DNA of 64,000 bases from assembly GCA_025642065.1 (NCBI GenBank), contig JAODUP010001059.1:122001-186000 (forward strand), written 5' to 3'. A program made the translations under genes and the position numbers. Positions 41,301 to 50,999 of the stretch are shown here, piece after piece; position 1 is the stretch's first letter; every line of letters begins with the position of its first letter. Under the pieces are notes generated by a model that saw only the letters and a list, made by a program, of their open reading frames with translations, did not search any database and was not told the DNA's origin. Origin of the DNA: Paralvinella palmiformis (Eukaryota > Annelida > Polychaeta > Terebellida > Alvinellidae).

Positions 41301-41878
41301 AATCCCAGCTGTTACAAAACTATCAGCCCTGTTATACTGTCAACTTCAATGTTGTCACATTTTTTTTGGAAATTAACTGACTGGTTGAGCAGCATATGTT
41401 ATAAACATACTGCGAATACACATGACGACAGCTAACAAATAAACAATAACATTATCTTTGAAATTCTATTGTGAAAAAAAATTGTCAACGTCATCACTCA
41501 GTTAAACAAAATACACTAAACAACATCACAGGCCAATTCATACACACCAACAAAGCGTAGCGCCATATATTTAGTTATCGTATTGTTCCGGGAAAACATG
41601 TAGGAAGAAACAACTCGCAGAAAGACCATTTTTCTATATTTCTGACAGCTGACTGAAGTAACGAGTCGAGTTACGAAATCGTTCGTCAAACGTATGGGAT
41701 GAACACACGTGAAAATAAACAACGGTAAGCTTTCTTTTAACGTAAACAAACTCTGACGTAGTCCCCAGTCACCTCAAATTAACTAAATGTAGCATTTCTA
41801 TACCTTATTCGTAGGAATGCCGCGTAAATGCTTGAATATTGCCTGGATATCACTCTTAGACGGACCTTCATTCGCCAT
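15597..41878 (-). CDS. ARFGAP2/3-like: ADP-ribosylation factor GTPase-activating protein 2/3 (12 exons)
   Basis: Twelve exons with matching phases give about 557 aa (human ArfGAP2 and ArfGAP3 are about 520). Residues 10-133 form the ArfGAP domain. The zinc finger is C27-x2-C30-x16-C47-x2-C50 (QCFDC ... FLCIDC), and the arginine finger is R55 in HRSLGVH. Then follow a KEVDFF-like segment, LGAQKV, a charged region with RLAYKDMG and ERLGMAFG, and two C-terminal Glo3-type motifs: ISSDAFFG (about 469-476) and ISSDDLFG (about 497-504). A conserved amphipathic end follows ([18 protein letters not shown] plus DHYG). Known family role: stimulates GTP hydrolysis on Arf1 at the Golgi and in COPI vesicle traffic. 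Invertebrates usually have one such gene, so 2 versus 3 cannot be chosen. It is divergently paired with an AMN1-like gene. Confidence 0.96.
15612..20360 (-). other. ArfGAP2/3 intron 11
   Basis: Microsatellites lie at 16141-16179 (TA), 16891-16954 (CT then CA), 17852-17891 (TA) and 19085-19140 (CA). An 18-bp unit with GCAGATGGGAACAAG is repeated about three times at 18609-18660. No coding signal. Confidence 0.8.
20361..20576 (-). CDS. ARFGAP2/3-like: ArfGAP2/3 exon 11 (second Glo3-type motif)
   Basis: 72 codons containing ISSDDLFG and [16 protein letters not shown], ending NSIQ before GTAAGA. The family continues here with a DRYG-like tail, which locates the next exon. Confidence 0.95.
21464..21575 (-). 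CDS. ARFGAP2/3-like: ArfGAP2/3 exon 10 (first Glo3-type motif)
   Basis: [20 protein letters not shown] to [13 protein letters not shown], donor GTAAGT, phase 0. Confidence 0.94.
22610..22774 (-). CDS. ARFGAP2/3-like: ArfGAP2/3 exon 9
   Basis: [17 protein letters not shown] to [10 protein letters not shown], with NPF-containing, polar and Tyr-rich sequence. Donor GTTAGT, phase 2. Confidence 0.88.
22943..23098 (-). CDS. ARFGAP2/3-like: ArfGAP2/3 exon 8
   Basis: [11 protein letters not shown] to [14 protein letters not shown], acidic and low in conservation. Acceptor TTTCAG, donor GTAAGG. Confidence 0.88.
23099..25399 (-). other. ArfGAP2/3 intron 7
   Basis: No gene seen. 23930-24010 resembles 31360-31430 (ACATAGCTGAGGGGTAA-like), a dispersed repeat. 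25040-25200 has SINE-like character but no clear boxes. Confidence 0.6.
25400..25528 (-). CDS. ARFGAP2/3-like: ArfGAP2/3 exon 7
   Basis: Contains [14 protein letters not shown] and [11 protein letters not shown], matching the conserved central ArfGAP2/3 block. Phase 2 on both sides. Confidence 0.93.
25744..25901 (-). CDS. ARFGAP2/3-like: ArfGAP2/3 exon 6
   Basis: [13 protein letters not shown], then a charged coiled-coil-like segment to DESKKL. Ends in phase 2 at a GTTAGT donor. Confidence 0.92.
26190..26314 (-). CDS. ARFGAP2/3-like: ArfGAP2/3 exon 5
   Basis: [13 protein letters not shown] to PAASKKG, 125 nt, acceptor TTTACAG, donor GTAAGC. The [16 protein letters not shown] junction is a family hallmark. 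Confidence 0.93.
28065..28263 (-). CDS. ARFGAP2/3-like: ArfGAP2/3 exon 4
   Basis: Starts [10 protein letters not shown], contains [11 protein letters not shown] (the conserved acidic-DFF motif after the domain) and ends in phase 1 (GTATGT donor). Confidence 0.93.
28264..32403 (-). other. ArfGAP2/3 intron 3
   Basis: No coding exon seen. It holds a short (TA)n at 29362-29383 and the SINE relic at 31375-31515. Confidence 0.7.
31375..31515 (-). mobile_element. tRNA-like SINE relic
   Basis: On the minus strand, an A-box-like AGTAGTCAGAGCACTG and a B-box-like GTGGATTCAAATTTGA have tRNA-like spacing. The copy is diverged. Confidence 0.45.
32404..32535 (-). CDS. ARFGAP2/3-like: ArfGAP2/3 exon 3
   Basis: 44 codons, starting LAFFHQHGC and ending MKQYGNK, phase 0 at both ends. 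It completes the ArfGAP domain. Confidence 0.96.
33546..33737 (-). CDS. ARFGAP2/3-like: ArfGAP2/3 exon 2 (zinc finger, arginine finger)
   Basis: 64 codons from [14 protein letters not shown] to QVGGNAAA, acceptor TTCCAG, donor GTAAGT. It contains all four zinc ligands and HRSLGVH. Confidence 0.97.
34665..37625 (-). mobile_element. Small non-autonomous LTR-type retroelement in ArfGAP intron 1
   Basis: Direct terminal repeats lie at 34665-35339 and 36994-37625. Each starts TATCAGGGTTT and ends AAAC(C/T)CTGATA, and ATAT may be the target duplication. On the minus strand, TGGTGGAGAATCTGGG follows the 5' repeat after 3 nt (36990-36975), as a tRNA primer-binding site would. The internal part is about 1.65 kb and encodes only short ORFs with no recognisable pol domain. 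I infer a TRIM/LARD-like derivative. The repeats have diverged, so the insertion is not recent. It has the same orientation as the host gene. Confidence 0.6.
38521..38645. repeat. Degenerate tandem repeat of about 20 bp (ATTTTGTCC-type)
   Basis: Units such as GGTATTTTGTACAGTGGAATTATGTCC recur about five times with substitutions. Confidence 0.55.
38700..40020. repeat. Transposon debris with CTCGACTTATA motifs
   Basis: GACTTATA(C/A)GTGAG-type motifs occur near 38825, 38880, 39715, 39765 and 39905. Two segments (38985-39180 and 39240-39510) are diverged copies of each other. A short acidic reading frame (DDFPATV) at 38703-38838 may be a transposase tail, but I cannot name the family. Confidence 0.4.
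39082..39146. repeat. Perfect inverted repeat, 29-bp arms, 7-bp loop
   Basis: ACAGCGCGACTATCAAGTAT... is followed by its exact complement after the loop AAGACTC. It could form a cruciform or a hairpin RNA. Confidence 0.92.
40470..41000. repeat. Unclassified interspersed-repeat-like segment
   Basis: Begins with TTAAAGGGACAGTCCACCCC, a type of end common in non-autonomous transposons. Further boundaries are unclear. Confidence 0.3.
41804..41878 (-). CDS. ARFGAP2/3-like: ArfGAP2/3 exon 1
   Basis: 25 codons, [20 protein letters not shown] then IPTNK, donor GTATAG, phase 0. The start matches the usual ArfGAP2/3 N-terminus. Confidence 0.95.
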
Positions 41879-41977
41879 TTTTCTGATGACGAAAACACTT
41901 TACATGACTTCCGGGCAGGAAGGTTCGCGATAATTTAGCTTTTTGATTGGTCGAAAACATGAGCAGCCACCTTGTTT
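41879..41977. promoter_or_regulatory. Putative bidirectional promoter ArfGAP2/3 - AMN1-like
   Basis: The two start codons are separated by only 99 bp. The interval holds an ETS-type ACTTCCGGG (41907-41915), an E2F-like TTCGCG (41924-41929) and an inverted CCAAT box (GATTGG, 41945-41950). There is no TATA box. These are typical of divergent housekeeping promoters. The transcripts may overlap at their 5' ends. Confidence 0.65.
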
Positions 41978-42027
41978 ATGGAAATGGATGTGTTGTCTCT
42001 AGGGGGACTACAATCCCTTTTCCAGTG
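41978..42027 (+). CDS. AMN1: AMN1-like exon 1
   Basis: ATG GAA ATG GAT GTG ... TTC CAG TG, donor GTGTGT. The two last bases plus the first base of exon 2 give Cys, producing LQSLFQ|C|AVLKVVD, which fits the AMN1 N-terminus (LLDLCLWC-like) in length and character. The donor is weak, so this exon is less certain than the rest. An upstream ATG at 41959 is out of frame. Confidence 0.62.
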
Positions 42028-42768
42028 GTGTGTTAAACGATTTCATTTATTTAAACCTGTGAATAGAAGTGAATACACTAATTGTCGTATTATTTTGCCA
42101 CAACAGTTCTGTAAAGTCTATCATGCTCTATTTTACAGCTATAGCCTATAACTGTATTTAGTGTATAACTCGGCCCACGTCGATCTCGGCCCATCTATTC
42201 ACTATTTGGTTATTAAAGTGGTATTCCTAAGTTTTGTTACGTATAATTAAATGACCGGCCTAATTAAATATATGTCTGTTTGTGTACAAAAATAAAATGT
42301 TACTTGAATGTTTACATGCTTTTATGCTTTCTAATTATCGTGTCTATGTCAGTTCTAGTGACTAGTTGCTCTAGCATTGTTTCATGATTCATCGAGTAGA
42401 TTGCCGTTCACTGGTGGCTGTGTCATCACAGTCATGTGTGTATGTTTGAGTTGTGCGTGTAAACAGCGTTCTCGCTGGAAGTTGTAGTCGCTTCAGTCAA
42501 TACAATAAAACATTGGCATATATGTCCTACAGTTGGGCTATAGTCGATCCGCAGAAGATCTTCGGCTTCTGGGCAGAATACAAGAACGGCGACCGCTCTA
42601 CCCACCAGCTCCTCCGAGCATGACTCCATGAGCCTGCCTATAGTATAATAGTGTAGGCTATACAGACCACGATTGTAGGCCTCCGTGGGTGGCCTAGCTG
42701 TTACTCAGTACTGTTATTCAAAATAAAACATTCGATATTTATATTATTCCAATAGACTGTAGGCCCTA

Positions 42769-42807
<39 letters not shown>

Positions 42808-45800
42808 GCATATATAATTATATGTATAATTATATAAAATATATATATATAGTAATTGACATGGGCTGAGATCAGCGACATACAAACACACATCTACAAT
42901 AAACACTTTAATGCAATATGGCCTGAAATCAACATATATTTATGATACTCATGTCCATCTCGGCCCTATCCATCTTGGCCCATTGACATTATGGTGTGAG
43001 CAACTATTTTAATGTTAATCGCTTGGAATACCTGGGCCGAGATCGACATGGGCCGAGGTCAGCAGGCCGAGGTCAACATGAGCCAAGATAGACCTGCCCT
43101 ATAACTCTACTTATTGTCTTATAATTATGATTACCACTAAATTGACTAATTACTTCATGAATGATCATAATAACTAGACTGACTTGGTGATTGTACTGGT
43201 CATCATTATGGTCTAGATGATGATAATCATCATGCCAATCACTGGATGGGGACCTTTTGTCACTTACTGACTTAGCCATGGTATGGACTATAGTCAGTAT
43301 GAGTATATATCTATATCAGGGAACTGGACTATTCGCCCTTGATTTTATTCGCCTGTCTCCTCATAGACCTTATCCAGTAATGAACCTGCAATACCCTTGC
43401 AGCTAAGTGGTGTGCAGCTTGGTCGAAATAAGAAACACACCCTTTTTCCACTGGGGATGGTCAGCAAGGTTGAGTTGGAGATTGCAAACATAGAAAAACT
43501 TGGCAACCTCTAGATTGAAAGAAGATTTCTGCTCAGTAGTAGTCTTGGTGAAATGAGGACTAACGTGGGGCTAAATGCTAGAGGAAGACACTGTCTGCCA
43601 CTTTGGAGTAGGGAGAGGAGAGTCTTGCAATTGGATTAATAAAAGAGAAGGAAATTACAAAAGCTATACCTATGTTATACTTTAATAGGTACATACTTTT
43701 AATAGAAATATGTTTGAGATCTTTCTATGCCCTAAACTACCGTAAACATGTTTCTTACATCTCTAGCACATATGTAACAATTGAGAAGGGAATTATTAAT
43801 ACTTATGTCATACTTTAGGGCATGCTTAATATAATACTTTTTTTTTAATGAAATACATTTAAAGTAAAGACATTTTCTCTTCCTTAAATCTGTTTTTGGC
43901 AAGCCTTTTTTTACTGGTAAAAACCACCCTGCCGTAAACTTGCCAACCCTGACACACACACATATAATGCTATATTTTTTATATTATACAATGAAAAAGT
44001 TGTGTACCTAATTATGTATATATTTATATTTGCATGTTTGTATAAATATATATAATTCTCATTTAGTCAAAGTTGCAGTTTATGGATTATAATATATTTT
44101 ATATAGTGTAATATGTTGTAGTATGTAGTAAAATGTTTTAATAGCTCATGTTATATTGGGATACATTTGCAGGATCTGTTTCATTTGCACCCCAGTTCAA
44201 TATTTTTTATGTTTTTTTTAAGAACATGTATGTGTAAAATATTTTTAATTTTTCTTAATTATCACAATTGAGATGAAGCCTTGAACTTCTGGCTTCCGTT
44301 TGTAACCAAGCTAAGATAACCCTGTAAATAATGATATAAGGGATATTTATTGTAATTCAGAAGGATGAAGCATGATGATCTATGTGTTTCTTCAAATCAA
44401 AAACATTGGATGAAGCCATTCATTCTGGGCTTCATCTATGACTGCAATTATCATTAATATAGGGTGACAAAATTACCTATATAACTGGGGTACCAGTCAG
44501 ATATGTAAGAAAATCACTAACTTCTTCAAAATGGAAATTATCATGAATAACTGAGGTTGTCCAAAGCTTTGCCATGAAGGACTTTCTAACACCAAGAAAC
44601 AGACATGGGGTGAATTCCATTTTGTTAATTTCAATTCCAGTTTCAGTGCCACTTTCAGCAAGTCACCACATGTGGTGTTAAGAGCAGGTTTGGCTATATA
44701 TACAGCATAGTTATATTGTGTTATGTGAAAAGCCTGTGAGAAGCCATAAAATTAATGGTGGGCAGATATTTCCTAAATGAGCTCATTCTAATTCTAGCCT
44801 ATAACTATTGACACTGAATACAGAGAAAAGTAGCATAACAAAACTGACCACTTTCTGAAATGGAACAAATATGATACAACATACTTAAGGTCATAAAATT
44901 TGTTAAAAGTCTGGAGGCTGCAATTTTCTTATACACATACTGATAGCAAGAAACATATTTGAGCACCACGAGGCAAAATTTTATACACTGTATCAGAAGA
45001 AGAAAAAACAAGGCCTGAAGCAGTCATCATTAAATTATGAATCAGTTAAAAATAAGGTTCCTGTTACTTAAAATCACTGAAAAGTTTATCTATTAGCCAA
45101 TAATATGATCTGAATTAGTCAGCAGCAAGATAGAAATAACCTTTACAGTTCAAACCAGTCAAGGGAGATATATGTTTTGGTTAAAATGACATGTAGTCTT
45201 ATACACACAAATGGAAATGAGCTTATTCCCATAATATCATTTAATAAATAGTATTTTAGCAGTAAATGTATAATTATTTTATGTTAATCAGCCATATATT
45301 ATAAATACTAATGGTTATTTCATGTATGTTTCTGTTTGTTCATATTATTTCAGTGCAGTGTTGAAAGTGGTTGATTCTCTCCCTGATCATTTAGCAAGCA
45401 TATATAATTTACCTGTTAATGTTAAAGACAGAATATTGCACCTAATGATGAAGAGGGGTCTCATCACAGATGAAAATATAGCTCAGGTAATGCCTGAAAT
45501 GTATTTTTTGCATGTTGCATGTCCAAATGAAATACGAATATTTTAGGCATGGTTAAAACTGTCTCCATGGCCTAGTGGGTAAGAGCATAAGACATTCTTA
45601 CTCATGGTCAGACTGTGCTGGAGGTCGCTGGTCAAATCCTGGCTGTGGCATTATAGTAGGAGTTTTTCATCCAACCAGGCAACTAGGAAGGTTTACTCTA
45701 CCGAATATGCCATCTATTGTAAATTCAAAATTTGTTTAGGATAAGTCTTCATGGTGAACCAGTAAATAATAGACCAAATGTGGTTCCTTCATTTGAGGCA

Positions 45801-48763
45801 GCTAAGCCACTTAAAAAAAACTCCCATTTTGAATTTACAATAGATGGCATATTTGGCGGAGAAAACCTTGCCAGTTCCCTGGTTGGATGAAAAACTCCTC
45901 CTACAATAGTGCCACATCCAGGATTCAAACTTCCGACCTCCTGCACCATGAGTCCCCCACTCTTACCCACTAGACCATTGAATCACAATATCACAAACAG
46001 GTTTCATGAATTGCAATTTTTCTTACAGTTAGTCCATCCGGGTATGAAGGTTGTGGATCTCAGTGAGTGTTACAAAGTTGGAGATCAATCACTGTTCATT
46101 GTTGGCAGAACATGTACAGATCTACTGAAGCTTGATCTCACCTGTACCAAAGGTGACAGATCTTCCATCACCACACAAGGTGAAATATTTCTTTCTTATT
46201 TCATCAGGTATGCAAATATTATTATGAAGAACATATCGGAAATTCTAGATTCTGAATTCATTATTGGTGTGCTAACTGGATACTTTGATGCATTGTAACT
46301 TACTTAGAATATTTCTAAACATGAAGGACCTGAAAATGTGCCAATATGCCAAAGTATTTAAAAATTAATTCAGGATCTCCAATTGATTCAAAAATTATTT
46401 TGGTTATTAATTCTGAAAAATGTTATAACTGTCCATCACCTTTAGAAACTTAAGGTGTGATGAAGTAAAATTTCAGTTAATGTTCACCTTTTAAATCAGC
46501 CACCTGCCTGTCTGTTTTGGATATATGGTCTTAGCTTGTTGAAGAGTTAAGCAGAAGGTCTCTAAAAATTAGTTTAATGCATTATTAACCCATTCTAAAC
46601 ACTGCTGGTTTTTATTAGTTCACATCTTGATTGGTCTGGCGATGTCTTGTGTGATTTGATTGGTAAAATATCAGCAAATGTCAGAATATTAAAATTTGGC
46701 TGCTCAATTATTGACCAGATGTTTAGAGTTTGATCACATTACCCCAGGTGTAAAAGAATTGCTTTAGTTACCAATCCAGAAGTATGTTAAATATAAAATA
46801 ATCTAACTGGTACAGGGCATTAAATAAGTCAAGTCTAGAATCTGACTGATTTGATATGCGTAGAAGTCTTAGATCATCAAGTCGATAATTCTTAAATGTG
46901 CCAAAATCAAAGTTGAAATGTTATACCAATGCATCATTCTGCATTGCTCTGGCACTATGTTATGAAATAACTTAGCTGGTCATAAAATATGCCCCAAAAA
47001 ACAACATTTCATCTTAAAATTCATCTTGAATCATTTCTCATTATGTTTAATAAGGTGTTTGCTAAATCTAAGTGTGTAACATGTTCAGTCTCTCAGATCA
47101 GAGTGCCAGGTTTTGGTGCTTTATAAATATATTTGATTATTATTGTTATTACTATTACAGAATGGGATATTTTACAGATTTTACTTTCTTAACAGGTTTA
47201 ATACATGTAGCTCAGGGTTGTCGTCACCTGCAGGTTGTCTATTTGAGACGTTGTTCCAATATAACCGACAGTGCCGTTGTCGAGTTTTCAGAAAAATGCC
47301 CCTTTTTACGAGATCTTGACATTGGAGGATGTCATCTGATCACTGACAATGCTCTGCGTGCTCTTGGAGAAAACACCAATGTACTTCGGAGTTTAAACAT
47401 ATCTCACTCACAGGTATTGTAGTGCTAGTCAAAGTGTTTGGTGATCCGCAAATTCATTTTACGTTATGTGGATAGTTTATTAATAATAGTCTCACCTAGT
47501 ATTCAATGAGCTAGGCATAATTAATAATTCATCACTTCATCGTAAACAGAAAGTAAAATGTTATATGTGTTTTACTTTGACTTTTGTTTGAATTAAAAAC
47601 AAATAATTTAAATATTTATTACAGTAGTTGAATTCATAGTTCAATCAAAATTTAGGATGAGATGGGAATTTGTTCAGCCATTCTATAGTTGTATCATAGA
47701 TACTGGAAAGATATTGAATACCCAAATAAAATATTATAAGCACATTTTATAAATGTTATTCTCATAATAGACAGGAATGAGAAACATTGGAGCATACTAA
47801 TTACTGTATAACTAACTATAAGTATACAATATTTTAAGATGATGGATAACACTTTTTATTACTTTTCAAACAGCATCTTATTTGGAAAACTCATGGTCCA
47901 AATAATTTAAAACTAATCTCTTTATAAATATATGATTACAACTCAATTAAACATTCCTACTAAATTTCACAGGAACATTTAAAGCTAAAATTATTTTAGT
48001 AAGCTGCCTATTTATACTAATAATACTATTATTACTAATATCTTGAGATGTACTAACATACATTTTGTTTACAAAATTACATGGATCCAGACTATTCTCA
48101 GCTGTGATAGTTTACTTTCAAGTCTTTGATCCTTGGCTATTTCACCCACATTCTTTGAAGCTTGATCTTTTGAAATTATATGCATAGATTTCCTAATAGT
48201 CTTAGCATTTTGATAATCAGTGAATCATTTTTTTTATAGTATTAGTAAGAAATGTTTAAAAAAGGAGATCAGACTTCAGTGAAACTTTAGTAATTATACT
48301 AATTCTAAATGGTGATATTTCTTTGCATTACTAAAACTGCAATTGCGAGCATCATGTAATTTTATAAAATATATCAGTAAAGTAGAGACAATAAGTGAAT
48401 CTGTTAATTTCACAGAATTATCTTGAAAGACTGAATATTTCATGGTTTGTGGTATGATTTTTATCTTGGGCATTTCAGGTTACGGATGAAGGGATTCTAA
48501 GCTTGGTTACAGGGAAATCTGGACAAACATCACTTATGGTACATATTGAAACATCTGATTATCTAAAACAACCCAGCATTATGCTAATGATTGACTATAT
48601 GGCATTACCATTTGTAGTCGGTTATTTTAGGGGATGTTTTCACTGTTTTAGGAACTTCACATAAATCACTGTACACAGCTAACAGATGAAGCTGTTGAAG
48701 CTGTTGCACAGTTCTGTTCAAATATAGACATCTTCATATTTAGTGGTTGTCCCAAAATGACAG
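41978..48763 (+). CDS. AMN1: AMN1-like leucine-rich-repeat protein, six exons, 3' end not found
   Basis: Exons are 41978-42027, 45354-45486, 46029-46179, 47196-47413, 48479-48538 and 48652-48763, all with compatible phases. They encode 241 residues. Known: human AMN1 has 258 aa, the same plan and about 25 more residues after the GCP..TD motif. Visible family motifs are LPVNVKDR, ITDENIAQ, VVDLSEC, TKGDRSS, LRRCSNITDSAV, LDIGGCHLITD, SHSQVTDEGI, HCTQLTDEAVEAV and SGCPKMT. The LRRs are of the cysteine-containing (AMN1/F-box) type. In yeast Amn1 antagonises mitotic exit, and the animal role is poorly defined. The final exon should start with AC or AT after phase 1. I could not find it before 64000. 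Confidence 0.92.
42160..43105. repeat. Repeat block with GGCCGAGATCGACATG motifs in AMN1 intron 1
   Basis: Related motifs occur in one orientation at 42169-42200 and 42950-42985, and in the other at 42858-42875 and 43031-43095 (four units). The ends (GTATAACTCGGCCC and GCCCTATAAC) look like inverted termini of a non-autonomous element. (TA)n lies at 42773-42800. Confidence 0.45.
42500..42640 (-). mobile_element. tRNA-like SINE relic
   Basis: On the minus strand GCTGGTGGGTAGAGCGGTCG resembles a tRNA D-arm/A-box, with a GATCGACT-containing B-box-like region about 50 bp on. Confidence 0.4.
43106..45353 (+). other. Rest of AMN1-like intron 1
   Basis: AT-rich, no coding signal or clear repeat recognised. 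Confidence 0.6.
45354..45486 (+). CDS. AMN1: AMN1-like exon 2
   Basis: AVLKVVDSLPDHLASIYNLP then VNVKDRILHLM and GLITDENIAQ. Acceptor TTTCAG, donor GTAATG. Confidence 0.92.
45558..45735 (+). mobile_element. tRNA-derived SINE copy (plus orientation)
   Basis: A-box-like GGCCTAGTGGGTAAGAGC (45569-45586) and B-box-like GGTCAAATCCTGG, followed by GTAGGAGTTTTTCATCCAACC. Located in intron 2 of the AMN1-like gene. Confidence 0.7.
45822..45990 (-). mobile_element. tRNA-derived SINE copy (minus orientation), inverted partner
   Basis: Read on the minus strand it is GGTCTAGTGGGTAAGAGTGGG ... GTTTGAATCCTGG ... GAGTTTTTCATCCAACC, the same family as 45558-45735. The two form an inverted pair with a spacer of about 90 bp. 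Confidence 0.7.
46029..46179 (+). CDS. AMN1: AMN1-like exon 3
   Basis: LVHPGMKVVDLSECYKVGD to KGDRSSITTQ, with the first LRRs. Acceptor CTTACAG, donor GTGAAA, phase 1. Confidence 0.93.
46180..48478 (+). other. AMN1-like introns 3 and 4 (46180-47195; 47414-48478)
   Basis: No extra coding exons seen. 47080-47155 resembles a SINE/LINE 3' tail (GGTGCTTTATAAATAT then ATT repeats), just before the exon 4 acceptor. Confidence 0.6.
47196..47413 (+). CDS. AMN1: AMN1-like exon 4
   Basis: LIHVAQGCRHLQVVYLRRC to LRSLNISHSQ, two and a half LRRs. Acceptor AACAG, donor GTATTG. Confidence 0.95.
48479..48538 (+). CDS. AMN1: AMN1-like exon 5
   Basis: VTDEGILSLVTGKSGQTSLM, 20 codons exactly, phase 0 both sides, donor GTACAT. 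Confidence 0.92.
48652..48763 (+). CDS. AMN1: AMN1-like exon 6
   Basis: ELHINHCTQLTDEAVEAV to FSGCPKMT, donor GTAAGT, phase 1. A further exon is required. Confidence 0.93.
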
Positions 48764-49468
48764 GTAAGTGGCTTGTTGTTATCTCATGTAATGAATGTCC
48801 TGCTATAGGCTGAGGAAAATGAATGGTAAAATTTTAGAATATTCTGCCAAATTCTTTTGCTGGTTTTACAGTTTGCTATGCTGCTTGTTTACAGTAGCAG
48901 ATTACTTGTATGGGATATCTAATAACTGGTTGCCTGCATACACCTCTAACACTATAGACACATTAGTAACAGTATGACGGAAGAGAGTTTTGACACACCT
49001 AATGTATCATTGCACATTTTATTGGGGAGGGGGTTGGGGTTGGTAAGCTTAAAGTATTCATCTAGTTTTGTTGTTTTGTCCTCTATAACATTAAAGTTTA
49101 GATGTGGTAGGGTATTGAGTCTCCTTTGTCTGATGATTGAACTGGTGGAGCCGAACATGTACATGGTGATACTGTGGAACAATCTCCTCTAGTATCTGTA
49201 CTGATTGACTTGTGTTGATATTATTTCTAGGCTTGCCTTCTATACAAAATATGATTTAAGCCGATCAAAATAAAATACTGTAGAAACAATTTGGTTTTAA
49301 AATTAAGAGCCCCATTGAATATTATATTATCAGTATTATCAGTTATCCATTTTTGTCTTTTAGCTGTGGCAAAATATCCACTAGATGTTGCATAATGTAA
49401 GTTTGATCGTTCAATAATATCAAGATATAGCATGGATATAGTTTTATATTTCAGTTCTACTGGCATAT

Positions 49469-49518
<50 letters not shown>

Positions 49519-49589
49519 CCTAAATAATTTTTCTGTAATAAAGTAAATTTTGTGCTCCACAAGGTTTTTTCATGCCCAGATTATCCGAA
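48764..49589 (+). other. Downstream of AMN1-like exon 6
   Basis: Should be intronic. Two AG sites (49230, 49362) would add only short unconserved tails. (TA)n lies at 49472-49516. Confidence 0.5.
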
Positions 49590-50440
49590 TGTAACTGCCT
49601 CACTTTCACTCCAGAATGATGCGATGGCAGACATATAATTGTTTTATTCAGGCAGTGTGGCATCAATTGTATATTTATATAACACCCTGGGCAGTATGGT
49701 AGTACCAGAGCATATAGATGACTTGGACAGGATCACTGGTTTACCATGGACTAGAAATCAATGTAACTAGGCAGCAGCACATTTGTACAATTCCATGTTC
49801 CATGGTATTCCAGAATAACCATAATTAAAATGTAGGCAAATATGCCACACGACTTGTTCATTCAACAGCTTCTTGATCAACTAAAGTTTTTAGCTAAAAT
49901 AATTGAGCATGTGACTTGCACATTTGGCCACCAAATGGAATGAGCATGTGATTCGATTGAGTCAAATCACAAACCATAAAGCAAAACTCATTTACAACAA
50001 AGAAACAATAATATTATTGCCAGAGACTGCAGACCATAATGTTTCATGACAAGTAATAATAATTTATTAACATATTAAAATGAGATGAATTTGAGTCTAT
50101 GAACTCCGGTTATACACTTCTCTACATGTGAAAATGTCATCCCAACATTTACTAAATAAATACACAAATAAATATGAACGGAAGATGAACCTAAATACAA
50201 AATGAATATGATGGGGCATGAAAACTATCAAGCAACTTACTAATGCTAACAAATAGAAAACTCAACTATACAGATACCATGCATACACTTGTTTAGTAAT
50301 ACATACCATATACTAAATTAATGGTCAGAATGGTTCATCATGACCAATAATTTAGTCAATTCCATGACTTGATTCATCTCGGGCTGTACAGGCATGGACA
50401 GGGTTGCAAAGAGTGTATGTACAAACTCACTGGATTTTAT

Positions 50441-50650
50441 CTACTTTGGTTTAGTTTTTATTCTAGAACTACATCTTGGTGCAGGCACAGGTGTTTCTAC
50501 ATGGGGTAACCTTATCGGAGTTTTGTCATCAGATCTTTCATCAGTATATGCTGCCCCAATATATACAGGGTCATCCACATCCACATTTTCAACAAGTAAT
50601 GGTGTCGCAGGAGAGTCAGTCAGCACAGAAACTAGAGGAGATTGTTCCAC
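50441..50650 (-). pseudogene. Gypsy polyprotein C-terminal tail
   Basis: A 69-codon frame ending VPAPRCSSRIKTKPK, the R-S-R-basic tail usual after the Gypsy integrase. Confidence 0.55.
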
Positions 50651-50999
50651 AGTATCACCATGTACATGTTCGGCTCCATCAGTTCAATCATCAGACAAAG
50701 AGGTAGACTTAAAAGCCACTAATGTGTAATCTTCTTCATCAGAAGTATCTGTTTCTTCAGTGCTAGTGTCGAGTGAATTCATAGCAGTATTAGTCAGTGT
50801 CTTCTTCAACAACCTGTACATTGTCAACGGTACCGCGGACATCAGTCTCATCAATTGGCAGATAACCTATGGACAGGAGCAAATTACCTTCTGGTTTGGA
50901 TGTTCAAGGATAACATATATCGGGTTCCCATTTGTCACTGATTTTATGTTTCCGGTCAAATTCCACAATCTGAACTAGTACCCAGTCCCCCAGCTTTTA

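Noticed and set aside
49229..49400. AG sites offering short terminal exons for the AMN1-like gene (GLPSIQNMI stop; AVAKYPLDVA stop)
   Set aside because: Neither tail resembles the conserved AMN1 C-terminus, and both begin with the wrong residue after the phase-1 junction (D expected).
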